64,000 nt of DNA, taken from assembly GCF_017794965.1 (NCBI RefSeq), contig NZ_CP051240.1, positions 2,480,001-2,544,000 of the forward strand, read 5' to 3'. Shown piece after piece: positions 8,951 to 18,419 of this stretch. This DNA comes from Alcanivorax sp. (lineage in GTDB: Bacteria; Pseudomonadota; Gammaproteobacteria; Pseudomonadales; Alcanivoracaceae). The notes beneath the pieces are model-generated. The model had not been told where the DNA came from. It did no database searches and saw nothing but the letters and a program-made list of their open reading frames with translations. Every line of letters begins with the position of its first letter. Positions within the stretch are counted from its first letter, which is position 1. A program made the translations under genes and the position numbers.

Positions 8951-11420
8951 GTGAAGCTCTGGGATAACCACAGGTGTTGTCGCTATAAAACCGTGCGGCG
9001 CTTTCTCGCGGCCCTTGTCGCTGCGGGCAGCGCCACCCTTGACACCACCGCTCGTGCAGATCCCCCCCCCATTGCAGGTGGCTTCAAACGAAGTTCAGGT
9101 TGTTAGCCTGGACAACCAGTTATCCCAATCCGATCTTGCCCGCTTACGCGCCCAGGCTAGAGGCCAGGGTGGCAATGCCTATATTGCGTACCCCCAGCTG
9201 ATTCTGAATGGCCGCCCCACGGCCCATATGTTGCCCGTTCAGGTGTACGGTGAAGAGCTGGCTATTGATACTCATGAGCTGGTTACCCAGGGGGTCAGAT
9301 TTCCGGATAGTGTCAGCCAGGAACAATGGCAGACACTCAGTCAGCTGGACATAGCCGGCCGGTACGACAACAACGCCCAGCAGATCAACCTGATCGTTCC
9401 TGCAGAATGGCTGCCCCACCAATCCATCAAGGCGGGCTTTGACCAGGACAGCACACCGCTGCAACGGGGCCAGGGCATCCTGATGAACTACGATGCCTAC
9501 AGCACCTGGCTGGACAATGGCGACCAGACCACCTCCGCCAGCCATGAACTGCGTGCCTTCGATGACTGGGGCATTGCCAGCACCAGTGGCGTGGTTCGCT
9601 GGAATGACAACGCACAGGATGATGGCGACTACATCCGCTTGGACAGCTACTGGCGCTACACCGACCCGGAGCGGATGCGCACCTGGATGGCCGGGGACAC
9701 CGTCACGGGGGCGCTGAACTGGACACCCTCCATCCGGATGGCCGGGGTGCAGCTTTCCCGGAATTTTGGCTCTCGCCCGGACCTGATTACTTTCCCGCTA
9801 CCGCAAATCAGTGGCTCAGCCACCCTGCCATCAGCACTGGAAGTGTTTGTGAATGATTTACGGCTCACCGACCAACCGGTGCAGCCCGGCCCCTTTGTGC
9901 TGGAGACCGCCCCCAGGGTCACGGGCCTGGGCGAAGTGCAGGTGGTGACCACCGACACGCTGGGCCGGCAGGTGACCCAGACCGTACCGTTTTACGTCAG
10001 CCCCAAGCTGCTCCGGCAAGGCTACTGGGATTACTCTGCGACGCTCGGCGCGCCAAGACGCTTCTACGGCCAGCGCTCCAATCAATATGACGACTTCTCC
10101 GTGGCCACCGGCGTGGCCCGTTATGGCTTCAGTGATACGCTGACGCTGGAGGGAACACTGAACGCCAGCGACACCCTGTTCAACAGCGGGGCGGGCATTG
10201 TTGTCCGCCCGGGTCTGCTGGGCGTATCCAACCTGGCCATCGCCCATGGCAGCAATGAGGGCGACCAGGGCACCCAGTGGGTGGTCGGCCACGAATTTCG
10301 CACCCAGCGCTACGGGGTCAGCGCCCAATATACAGAACGCTCCCGCGGCTACCGGGACCTGTCCAACTCCATCGACATTCGGCTCCCGGTCAAGAGCAGC
10401 ACCCAGGTCAACGGCAGCGTCAGTTTTGGCCGGCAAGGCAATCTCAATATCAGTTATCTGGATACCCGCCTGTTTCAGGGAGAAGACAGCCAATTCCTGG
10501 TGATCAGCCATAACCGCACGCTCTGGCAGCAGTTGTCACTCACCTTCAGCGTGAACCAGAACCTGAAAGAGTCCGACGACAGGACCTGGCTGGCCGGGTT
10601 TAACTATCGGTTCAGGGAGCCCAGCCAGCGCCCGATTCAGGCCGGCGCCCGGATCAATCACGATGAGCAGAGCGGAGAGACCGATACCGTACTGACACTG
10701 CGACAACACGTTCGCGACTTCTGGGACCTGGGCTGGGATCTGGCTTACAGCCCGGATTCAGAAGGCTATCGCCAAGCCAGGGGCCGCTGGTGGACGCCCT
10801 ATGGCGACATCCAGGCCGGGGTGTACGGTCAGGATGGCGAGAACAACAGCTTCGCCAGCCTGAGTGGCTCGGTGGTATCCAACTACGAGGCGGTGTACGC
10901 CGCCAACACCATGAATAACAGCTTTGCCATCATTGATACCGGTGGCTATGCAGATGTGCCGGTACGCCAGTCCAACCGCCTGATCGGCAGGACCAATCAC
11001 CGTGGGCGCCTGCTGCTGCCCAACCTGATTCCCTATACGGAAAACGAACTGGCCATCGACATTGATGACCTCCCCGTTGATGCGCAAAGTGGTTCGCAGA
11101 AACTGACCATCAAGCCCTCCGAATTGACAGGGGTTACCGCGCGGTTTGAAATTTCACAACAGAACAGTGCCGTGGTGGTGATTCATGATCCCCAGGGTAA
11201 CCCTGTCCCTGCCGGCGCAAGAGTGCTGATGCCCGACGCAGAAGCCACAGTCGTCGGCTATGATGGAGAAGTGTTCCTGCAGGGCATCACTGAAGGCACG
11301 AATGAATTCGGTATCATCAGCAAAGGCCAACTGTGCACCGTCGTCTTCGACTTCACCGCGGCCCCCGGCACTCTGCCACGGCTTGGCCCTTATCAGTGTC
11401 TGCCGCCGTCGGCGCAGTAA
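8951..11420 (+). CDS. Csu-type fimbrial outer-membrane usher, with a frameshift at a C9 tract
   Basis: The usher is the outer-membrane pore that assembles pilin-chaperone complexes. The main frame (from about 9063 to 11420, about 785 residues) shows the N-terminal periplasmic domain, the beta-barrel with its plug region, and the C-terminal domain ending at LPRLGPYQCLPP. That frame has only a poor TTG start and no signal peptide. A GTG at 8951, with AGGAAAGGA just upstream, opens a clear signal peptide (KTVRRFLAALVAAGSATLDT then TARADPPP), but in another frame. The two frames meet at nine C (9062-9070); eight C would join them exactly. This is a phase-variation switch, a mutation or a homopolymer sequencing error. 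As written, full-length secreted usher is not encoded. Confidence 0.85.
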
Positions 11421-11434
11421 TAACAGGATTAGCC

Positions 11435-12142
11435 ATGATCAAGCGCATACACAACACCCTACTGATTTCCCTGCTGACACTGGTGTCCCTGTCGGCGTGG
11501 GCAGGCCAGCTGACGGTTTCCCCCTTGAGCATGAATATGGCTCCGGAGCAGGCCAACGCCACCTACAAACTCAAGAACGGATCTTCACTGGAAGGGTTTT
11601 ACCAGATTCAGCTTTTCGCCTGGGACCAGGGCCCCAACGGGGAAACACAGCTGCGCCAGCAAGATGACCTGATCATTACGCCACCGGTCACACTGATTCC
11701 CGGCAATGGCGAGCAACTGGTCCGTGTCATTCAAAAAAATCCGCAGGCGGAGTCCACCAGTGAAAAGAGCTACCGCCTGATCATTAGCGAAGTGCCCGAT
11801 ACAGAATCGGATCAGGGCGCTAATCTGAGAGTCTTGCTGCGCATGTCGCTGCCGCTGTTTGTGGGACTGCCAGAACAGGAGCACGAACTGACCGTGTACT
11901 TCCAGGACGGCGCTTTACGTGTTCGCAACAACGGCACTGCCCACGCCCGACTGTCCGATGCTTACTGGCAGCCCCGCAACGAAAACCAGCAGTTTCTGAT
12001 TCAGGAGGGTCTGCTCGGATACGTCCTGCCCGGCAGGGAATTGCAAATTCCGCTGGAAAACACCCCGCCGGAGGGAAGCGTGGAATTTTTCACTGCCGCA
12101 ATCAATGGTGACCCGATTACCCTGATGGTGGAAGAGAAATGA
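11435..12142 (+). CDS. Periplasmic pilus chaperone (PapD/CsuC-like)
   Basis: A 235-residue chaperone that binds pilin subunits in the periplasm and hands them to the usher. It has a signal peptide ending at SLSAWA before GQLTVSP. The immunoglobulin-like PapD fold is suggested by MAPEQANATYKLKNGS, the conserved Arg strand QLVRVIQKNPQAESTSEKSY and the RLIISEVP strand. The start at 11435 follows AGGA; an upstream ATG at 11333 lies inside the usher. It begins 14 bases after the usher stop and its end overlaps the next start by 4 bases, so it is translationally coupled. The order usher then chaperone is the reverse of csuC-csuD in Acinetobacter. Confidence 0.9.
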   Translation: MIKRIHNTLLISLLTLVSLSAWAGQLTVSPLSMNMAPEQANATYKLKNGSSLEGFYQIQLFAWDQGPNGETQLRQQDDLIITPPVTLIPGNGEQLVRVIQKNPQAESTSEKSYRLIISEVPDTESDQGANLRVLLRMSLPLFVGLPEQEHELTVYFQDGALRVRNNGTAHARLSDAYWQPRNENQQFLIQEGLLGYVLPGRELQIPLENTPPEGSVEFFTAAINGDPITLMVEEK

Positions 12143-13086
12143 CCACGAAAAGTACAATACTGACATGCCTGCTTTTTTTTCCGGGTTCCGGTTGGGCGTT
12201 TCAGTGCTCTATCACCAATTCCCCTGTGCTGAATTTCGGCGTTAGAGACCCATTTGTGGGAGGTAATGCCAACACAACCACTTCTCTTCAATGGCAGTGT
12301 TCCCGAAGTTTGTTGGAAGCTATTCTTTTGCCGAGCGACTACAAGTTATGTATCTACGTCAACACAGATCAAGATAACAGCACATTCCCTAGAAACATGA
12401 TAGGTGCTAGTGCGGGTCCATCTATCCCTTTCAATGTTTATAGTGATGCTGCTCGTACCACTGTAATACAACCGACAATGAATGCCGTCTCTCAAGCCGT
12501 TAACTTCACCGGCTTTTTTAACTCCAACGACAATGGTGCGGTGACAGTCTTTGGACTGGCTCCCGGCCCGGTGCCCGGTAATGTCGTAGCCGAAATTCAT
12601 ACCGCCACCATGCTCAGCTCTCAACTACGACTAGTGCGGTCCTTTCAGCCATGCGACTTTGCCAGCGGCGATCCGATGACACCCTATACCCTGGAAGCCA
12701 CCATGGAGATCCAGGATCAGTGTCAGTTCACTGCCAATGATCTGGATTTCGGCACCCAAAGCACCCCACTGGCACAAACCGATGCCGATACCTTCATTGA
12801 CGTTCGCTGTACCAACACCACACCATTTACTGTCGGCCTGAATGAGGGCAGCAACTTCGCCGCAGGTTCACGCAGAATGAGCGATGGCGCCAACTTTGTT
12901 GATTATGGCCTGTTTCAGAATGCGGCCCGAAGCACCGAATGGGACAACACCTCCAATCGCCGAAGCGGCACAGGACTGGGCACAGGCAGCAGCATCATGA
13001 TGACCGTGTTTGGCCGTATTCCCGCCGACCCCACGGCCGTGCAGGGCACCTACTCGGACACCGTAACCGTGGATATTGTTTTTTGA
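12139..13086 (+). CDS. Two-domain spore coat U protein (Csu-type tip adhesin-like)
   Basis: A 315-residue secreted protein with a short signal peptide (TILTCLLFFPGSGWA). It has two SCPU domains in tandem, about residues 20-180 and 193-315. The second closely resembles the major pilin (VGLNEGSNF, FVDYGLFQNAARS, MMTVFGRIPA). Domain count and last position in the operon match CsuE, the two-domain tip subunit, so it probably caps the fibre and contacts surfaces; that is by analogy. The first domain region is more A/T-rich than the second. No clear terminator follows. Confidence 0.85.
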   Translation: MTTKSTILTCLLFFPGSGWAFQCSITNSPVLNFGVRDPFVGGNANTTTSLQWQCSRSLLEAILLPSDYKLCIYVNTDQDNSTFPRNMIGASAGPSIPFNVYSDAARTTVIQPTMNAVSQAVNFTGFFNSNDNGAVTVFGLAPGPVPGNVVAEIHTATMLSSQLRLVRSFQPCDFASGDPMTPYTLEATMEIQDQCQFTANDLDFGTQSTPLAQTDADTFIDVRCTNTTPFTVGLNEGSNFAAGSRRMSDGANFVDYGLFQNAARSTEWDNTSNRRSGTGLGTGSSIMMTVFGRIPADPTAVQGTYSDTVTVDIVF

Positions 13087-13283
13087 TCCGACCCCGCCGG
13101 CACAGGACGGGAAAGCCATAGACCTTTTCCGGGTGTTATCTCGTTAGCAACGCTCAACCGCTGCTGATATGCCTTATTCGTACAAGGCATTTACACAAAT
13201 AACGCGATTCCACCACATTTTTCACCGCTTCATCACCCTAGTATCAGAGTCGTACCTTCTTTTTCTTACCTCACGATACGGCT

Positions 13284-14078
13284 ATGAACAATCTGGGTCT
13301 GCTTGGCAGCATACTGTCCTCCCTGATCAACCCGCCACCGCACACACCCTCCACGGAGTGGTATCAGCCCACCGTGGACAGCACATGGCAGATCCAGCTT
13401 CAGGGCCCGGCGAACACCGGTTATGCGGTAGACCTGTTTATCCTGGATCTGTTCGACACCCCCCAGTCCGTCATCAATGACATCCACGCCAGTGGTCGCA
13501 AGGTGATCTGCTATTTCTCGGCAGGCAGCCACGAAAACTGGCGGGAAGACAGTGACCGTTTCCGGTCGACAGACAAAGGGCACGCGTTGGATGGCTGGCC
13601 CGGTGAGCGCTGGGTGGACATCCGCTCGCGTAATGTTCGCAGCATCATGGCCGACAGGATCGCCCTTGCCGCACAGAAAGGCTGTGACGGCGTGGACCCG
13701 GACAACGTGGATGGCTATACCAACGACACCGGTTTCCCGCTCACCGGCAGAAACCAGCTCGACTACCACCGCTTTCTGGCACAGCAGGCCCATGACCAGG
13801 GCCTGGCGATTTCCCTGAAGAACAATGTGGAGCAGGTAGAGAAACTGCTGCCGTACGTGGACTTCGCCGTCAACGAATCCTGTCACCAATGGAACGAATG
13901 CGACCGACTCGCCCCTTTCATTGACGCCGGCAAACCGGTATTCCATATCGACTATCTGTATGCCAACGACCCACTCACCCGGGCCGGGTTCTGTCACGTC
14001 ATGAACAGCCGGGGTTTTCGTTCTCTCACTTTGCCCCGTGCCCTGGACGACAGCTACCGATTCAGCTGTGCGGATTGA
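13284..14078 (+). CDS. Endo-alpha-1,4-polygalactosaminidase-like glycoside hydrolase (GH114)
   Basis: A 264-residue protein of the GH114 (TM1410-like) TIM-barrel family, whose known members cut alpha-1,4-linked galactosamine polymers. Family runs include TEWYQPTVDSTWQIQLQG, the strand KVICYFSAGS, the acidic centre GCDGVDPDNVDGY and the late strands FAVNESCHQW and VFHIDYLY. Family members are usually secreted, but this start gives no good signal peptide and no clear ribosome site precedes it. In-frame sequence runs up to a stop at 13239 without a better start. It follows the pilus operon in the same direction after about 200 bases. A role in exopolysaccharide or biofilm turnover is inferred. 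Confidence 0.82.
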   Translation: MNNLGLLGSILSSLINPPPHTPSTEWYQPTVDSTWQIQLQGPANTGYAVDLFILDLFDTPQSVINDIHASGRKVICYFSAGSHENWREDSDRFRSTDKGHALDGWPGERWVDIRSRNVRSIMADRIALAAQKGCDGVDPDNVDGYTNDTGFPLTGRNQLDYHRFLAQQAHDQGLAISLKNNVEQVEKLLPYVDFAVNESCHQWNECDRLAPFIDAGKPVFHIDYLYANDPLTRAGFCHVMNSRGFRSLTLPRALDDSYRFSCAD

Positions 14079-14210
14079 TTCACAGCGCACCTTGATTGAG
14101 TCCCTCTCTCCACCGGCGATGGACCAACTCTGGATTACATGACTCATGGGCGGCCCCACTGCCACTGACCTGCTACACTGGTTGGCATTGACCCAGGGGC
14201 CACCTTTTCC

Positions 14211-16163
14211 ATGCATGATGCATTAACACTGATCGTTGTCTTGCTCGGTTCTGCCGTTGCCGCGGTGGTGCTGTTTCGCCGCCTTGGCATGCCGCCCATC
14301 CTGGCGTATCTGTTGTGCGGCCTGGCCGCCGGCCCGTTCGGGTTTGGCTGGATCACCAACCTGGAAGGCATCCAGCATCTGGCTGAGTTCGGCATTGTTT
14401 TTCTGCTGTTCACACTGGGACTGGAATTCTCCATCCCACGTTTGCTGACCTTGCGGCGGGTGGTCTTTGGCGCCGGGCCACTACAGGTTATTCTCACCGG
14501 GCTGGCGGTGTTCGCCGTCATGCGCCTGCTGGGGTTCTCAGCGTTGACCGCGGGCATCACCGGGTGCGCCCTGTCACTCTCTTCCACCGCCATTGTGATC
14601 CGCGAGCTGATCGGCCGCGGAGCCGTCAATACCGGTTACGGTCGTTCTGCCACGGGCATCCTGCTGTTTCAGGATTTGGCTGCGGTGCTGATGCTGGTGT
14701 TGCTGCCGTTGTTCAGTCAGGAAGGCAACGACAACCTGCTGGCCATGACCGCCCTGACCCTGGGCAAGTCCCTGCTTCTGTTCGTGGGTATTTTTATCGC
14801 TGGCAAATGGATACTGCCTCGCTTGCTGGAAGAGACCGGTCGCACCCGCTCTGACGAAGTGTTTGTGATGACAGCCTTGTTGCTGGCACTGGTCGCCGCC
14901 TGGGTGACGCACTGGCTTGGCCTGTCCATGGCGCTTGGCGCTTTTCTGGCCGGCATGATGCTGGGCGAGAGCCACTTTCGCCACCAGATCGAAGCGGACC
15001 TTCGTCCGTTCCGGGACCTGCTGCTCGGCCTCTTCTTCATCAGTGTGGGCATGCTGGTGGATCCGGATCTGTTTGCTGCCAAATGGCACTGGATCATTCT
15101 CGCGGCGGTGTCCATCATGCTGTTCAAGGGGCTGCTGATCGTGGTGTTGCTCAAGGTACTGGGAGAGCGCACGGAAGTGGGCCTGCGCAGCGGCATGGTG
15201 CTGTCCCAGTGCGGCGAGTTCGGTTTTGTACTGGTGGCCCTGGCGGTCTCTCACAACGTGATGACCCCGGGCAAGGCCGGCTTGCTGGTCTCCATCACCG
15301 TACTCACCATGGCCGTGACCCCGGCATTGATACAGCACAGTGGCCGCTGGACACGCCAGCTGCTGCGTCCATGGATGACTGTGCCGGAAGAGCCGCCGCT
15401 GTCCAGCGACATCCAGGGACATGTGATTCTTTGCGGCTATGGTCGGGTAGGCCAAAACCTGATGCGCTACCTGGCCAACTTCCACCACCAGGCCATCGCG
15501 GTGGATCTGGATCTTGTCCGCCTGCAGGAGGCCAGTGCCGCCGGCGAAAACATCCTCTTCGGCGACGCCAGTCGCAAGGATATCCTCGAACGGGCCGGGA
15601 TAGAGCGGGCCCGCTTGTTGGTCGTCACCTTCGACAACGCCCGGCTTGCCGAACGCATCATTCACACCGCGCGGGACATCAACCCGGATCTCCGCGTACT
15701 GGTGCGCACCCGGGATGAGACCCATCTGGAAAGCCTCACCGAAGCCGGCGCCGCCGAGGTGGTGCCTGAAGTACTGGAGGCCTCACTGATGCTGGTGGCC
15801 CACGCCCTGATGATGCTGGACACTCCCTTCGAGCGGGTCCTTGCCACCCTGCGCAAGACTCGCCGGGAGCGCTACCGGATGCTGCGCGGTTACTACCATG
15901 GCGACAGCTTCCCCACCGCCGACAGTGCCGGCAATCCCTACCGGCTACTGCATGCCGTCACCCTCACCGGCAAGGCCCACGCCATCGGCAACAGTATTGA
16001 AGCCTGCAGCCTGAAGGATGTGGAGATTCGCGAGATCAAGCGCCATGGTCAGGGGGAAGAAAACCCCCCTCCGGCCACACTGCTGCAAGAAGATGACACC
16101 CTCATTCTTTATGGCCCCCTGGAAGCCGTGGAAGCAGCGGAGAGCAAATTGCTGGGCGGGTGA
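14211..16163 (+). CDS. CPA2-family cation/proton antiporter with RCK domains (KefB/YbaL-like)
   Basis: A 650-residue inner-membrane antiporter. About 12 hydrophobic segments cover residues 1-385 and include the family run GCALSLSSTAIVIREL. A cytoplasmic TrkA-N (RCK) domain follows, beginning HVILCGYGRVGQNLMRYL with the NAD-binding GxGxxG. A TrkA-C-like domain lies near residues 560-650 (HAIGNSIEACSLKDVEIREI). Members exchange K+ or Na+ for H+ and are gated by nucleotides or glutathione adducts. It stands alone with a start 130 bases after the GH114 gene. Kef-type versus YbaL-type cannot be settled here. Confidence 0.9.
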   Translation: MHDALTLIVVLLGSAVAAVVLFRRLGMPPILAYLLCGLAAGPFGFGWITNLEGIQHLAEFGIVFLLFTLGLEFSIPRLLTLRRVVFGAGPLQVILTGLAVFAVMRLLGFSALTAGITGCALSLSSTAIVIRELIGRGAVNTGYGRSATGILLFQDLAAVLMLVLLPLFSQEGNDNLLAMTALTLGKSLLLFVGIFIAGKWILPRLLEETGRTRSDEVFVMTALLLALVAAWVTHWLGLSMALGAFLAGMMLGESHFRHQIEADLRPFRDLLLGLFFISVGMLVDPDLFAAKWHWIILAAVSIMLFKGLLIVVLLKVLGERTEVGLRSGMVLSQCGEFGFVLVALAVSHNVMTPGKAGLLVSITVLTMAVTPALIQHSGRWTRQLLRPWMTVPEEPPLSSDIQGHVILCGYGRVGQNLMRYLANFHHQAIAVDLDLVRLQEASAAGENILFGDASRKDILERAGIERARLLVVTFDNARLAERIIHTARDINPDLRVLVRTRDETHLESLTEAGAAEVVPEVLEASLMLVAHALMMLDTPFERVLATLRKTRRERYRMLRGYYHGDSFPTADSAGNPYRLLHAVTLTGKAHAIGNSIEACSLKDVEIREIKRHGQGEENPPPATLLQEDDTLILYGPLEAVEAAESKLLGG

Positions 16164-16213
16164 TGGGAATGCCTGATGCCTTTTTGCGTCGGTAAAGACT
16201 CGCTATACCCCGC

Positions 16214-16530
16214 GTAGGAGCTCAGCTCGCCTGAGCGATCCGAGCCTAAGCGAGATAAGGAGTTTCAAGTCACGAGTACCGAGTTTCGAAAGGCAAAACC
16301 CCAAACCTCGTGCCAGGTTGTTCTCTTTGCTCTTCGAAACTCGGTACTCGAAACCTGCTTCTGGAATCCTTACCTCGCCAAGGCTCGGATCGCGGTCGAA
16401 CGACCGCTCCTACGGGCCGCACTCCGTGCGTTACTTCGCTACGCTACGTTCCTACAGCGGCTTCGTAGAAATGAAGAAACAAGGGAACTTTTCTGCCCTT
16501 CTTAATCCAATCAAGCGTAGCTCGTAGCTG
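16214..16530. repeat. Mosaic REP and composite repeat region
   Basis: Between the antiporter and a convergent small gene lie several modules that recur elsewhere: REP halves (CGTAGGAGCTCAGCTCGCC near 16214; GGTCGAACGACCGCTCCTAC near 16392), GAGTTTC-type heptads (about 16258-16360, inverted pair), the phrase TTCTGGAATCCTTACCTCGC, and a tail GGGAACTTTT...TCCAATCAAGCGTAGC that also ends the composite repeats at 29278 and 35795. Confidence 0.7.
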
Positions 16531-16947
16531 TCAGTCGAGCGTTCGCAACACCTTGAGCCCTTCCGTTACCTGATCCGCGGGCAGGTAACCTATCAGCACG
16601 GGATTGTTTTCCAGCATGAGCTGCATCTCACGGACACCTGATACACTGCGCGGTGGCGCGCCACGCCCGGTGAAAATCATCCGCGCCCAGTAGCTTTTCA
16701 TTCCCGCCGGCGTCTTGCCGACTGCCAAACGGTAAAACAGGGTACGAGTGCGGCTATCCTCTGACAAATCCAGCGCCGTGACACGTTGACCATCCACCAC
16801 GCCCGCCCCTTCCAGATATACCTGACGCAGCCGGCTTTCACTGATGGCACTCAGCGGCGAGGCCTGACTGACCACCACCACTACCTGGGCCAGCACCGGC
16901 AACGGCAGCAGCAAAAGGGCGATCAGCAACATCTTGACTGTTTTCAT
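16531..16947 (-). CDS. Small PstS-like periplasmic substrate-binding-domain protein
   Basis: A 138-residue secreted protein with a signal peptide (MLLIALLLLPLPVLAQ). The mature part is one PBP-like (PstS family) lobe, with VVVVVSQASPLSAIS, LRQVYLEGAG, SYWARMIFTGRGAPP and IGYLPADQV. Full phosphate-binding proteins are about twice as long, so this is a single-lobe relative. The start at 16947 has a GAGGGG site. It lies 10 bases after the porin-like gene in the same operon. It is a paralogue of the gene at 18420-18839, and the two porin-plus-PBP pairs form a tandem duplication. Its ligand is unknown; annotation as phosphate transport is by family only. Confidence 0.85.
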   Translation of the reverse strand: MKTVKMLLIALLLLPLPVLAQVVVVVSQASPLSAISESRLRQVYLEGAGVVDGQRVTALDLSEDSRTRTLFYRLAVGKTPAGMKSYWARMIFTGRGAPPRSVSGVREMQLMLENNPVLIGYLPADQVTEGLKVLRTLD

Positions 16948-16957
16948 CTGATCCCCC

Positions 16958-18235
16958 TCAGAACACGGCATCAATGGCAATGCGGTAAACCGTGGGATCA
17001 CGGGTTTCCATTTCACCCGCGGTCGTACTGGAGGTGAACAAGCCATTCACATTGGCGCCATCCTCCCGGTACGAACGGGTGCTCATGTCATAAAATGTTT
17101 GTGCTTCCAGTTTCATATCCATGCCGGAAGCCAGCTCATAGCGCAGCCCGTAGGTCCAGCTCTTGCTGCGTACCATGCTTTGCCGGGCCAGGAAAACCCG
17201 GGCGGGGTCGCCTTCTTGCACTACTTCTCCCAGACCGGATGAGTTCGTTGCCCCCCAGGTGAGATGGGGCATCCATTTACCAAAGCGATAACCCGCACTC
17301 ACATAACCGCCCCAACGCTGCGGAATCCAGTTATCGGTCTCATAGAAGGAACGCTCGGCCATCATCATGAAACTGCCGTCGTCATACCCCAGGCCGACAC
17401 TGCCCTGTGAGATCTTCTCCTTGTCCAGCGATGCCGACGCCAGACCCAGAGAGGAGAAATCCGCCGTGAAACTGGATTCCGTATAACTCATCCAGCTATT
17501 CACTGCCCCCCAGGTAGAACGCAGGTTTACGCCCACATAATCGCGCAGCTCATACGCCACTGAGACCGGTGGATTGCCCTCTTCCAGATCCACACCGCCA
17601 TAAAAAGCGCTGACTTCATGGGACAGCGGGCCAGTGTTGAAACTCCAGGTCAGGTCCATGCCATCGAAAGTATCAAAGGGCACGGTGCCATAAATTTCGG
17701 CAGGCAGGCTGGCCCAGTGATAGGCATAACCCACGTTGAGGTACTGGGAGTGCATGAACGTGGGCAGCACCAGGCGACCACCGCGCCAGTGCAACCCGGG
17801 CAACAGCTCATAATCCAGGTAGGCCCACTGCACTTCCGCGTCGTAGTTATCACCTGCCTGGCCGAGGATCTGAATCACCGCGCTGGTCTTGTTATTGATG
17901 CGCGCATCAAACTGTAGCCCCACCCGTGACAGTTCGCGGTGAGACACCTCATCACTCAGGGTATCCAGGTAGTAGTAACTTTCACCCTGTTCAGGATTGG
18001 GGAAAGCCATCCCCGGCCCCTGATTCTCATGAACATCGTGCCGGGCCAGGCCATAGGTGATAAATCCGTTGATGGAAACCCGGTCAGTCCAGTCATAGGA
18101 TGTTGTGTCCGTGGACTCCAGTTCCAGCTGCGCAAGACGCTGTTCCAGTTCTTTCAGGGTCGCCGCATCGCTGGCAAAGGCGCCAGCGGATACCACCAGC
18201 CCTGCCGTGCACAGCAGCCCATGGAGTGATTTCAT
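16958..18235 (-). CDS. Porin-like outer-membrane beta-barrel with N-terminal coiled coil (copy 2)
   Basis: A 425-residue outer-membrane protein. A signal peptide ends near AGAFA, followed by a short coiled coil (DAATLKELEQRLAQLELES) and a beta-barrel made of alternating aromatic strands. It ends in YRIAIDAVF, with the terminal Phe used for BAM insertion. The N-terminal coiled coil recalls DcaP-type trimeric porins, but membership is not certain. The start at 18235 has an AGGA site; the earlier in-frame start would precede the signal peptide. It is a paralogue of 18852-20165, with the same runs SYDWTDRV/SDWTDRV, INGFITYGL, YAYHWA and GYRFGKWMPH. The small PstS-like gene follows after 10 bases. 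Confidence 0.85.
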   Translation of the reverse strand: MKSLHGLLCTAGLVVSAGAFASDAATLKELEQRLAQLELESTDTTSYDWTDRVSINGFITYGLARHDVHENQGPGMAFPNPEQGESYYYLDTLSDEVSHRELSRVGLQFDARINNKTSAVIQILGQAGDNYDAEVQWAYLDYELLPGLHWRGGRLVLPTFMHSQYLNVGYAYHWASLPAEIYGTVPFDTFDGMDLTWSFNTGPLSHEVSAFYGGVDLEEGNPPVSVAYELRDYVGVNLRSTWGAVNSWMSYTESSFTADFSSLGLASASLDKEKISQGSVGLGYDDGSFMMMAERSFYETDNWIPQRWGGYVSAGYRFGKWMPHLTWGATNSSGLGEVVQEGDPARVFLARQSMVRSKSWTYGLRYELASGMDMKLEAQTFYDMSTRSYREDGANVNGLFTSSTTAGEMETRDPTVYRIAIDAVF

Positions 18236-18309
18236 TCTGTCCTCGTCAGTGTTCAGGATTCGCAAGCAACCGCGGCAAAAGCGCCGCAAAGATAATCACC
18301 GTTTTTTAT

Positions 18310-18330
18310 ATGGTGGCAAACCGCCACCAT
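18310..18330. promoter_or_regulatory. Inverted repeat upstream of the second porin module
   Basis: Arms ATGGTGGC and GCCACCAT are separated by 5 bases. The element lies 75 bases before the start of the porin gene at 18235 and after the terminator of the previous module, so it could be an operator. Confidence 0.35.
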
Positions 18331-18357
18331 TCAGCAAAGCGTAACAAATACCCCATG

Positions 18358-18396
18358 AAAAAGCCGCCGAACGAAAACCGTTCGGCGGCTTTATTT
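18358..18396 (-). terminator. Rho-independent terminator between the two porin modules
   Basis: A 13-bp stem (18361-18373 with 18379-18391) reads into a T-run on the minus strand just after the gene ending at 18420. The two duplicated modules are therefore separate transcription units. Confidence 0.9.
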
Positions 18397-18419
18397 GTAT
18401 ACCAATCGGTCTACCCTGT

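Noticed and set aside
9062..9070. Programmed ribosomal frameshifting in the usher gene
   Set aside because: No downstream stimulatory structure or known slippery-site rule was recognised; a DNA-level C-tract change explains the two frames more simply.
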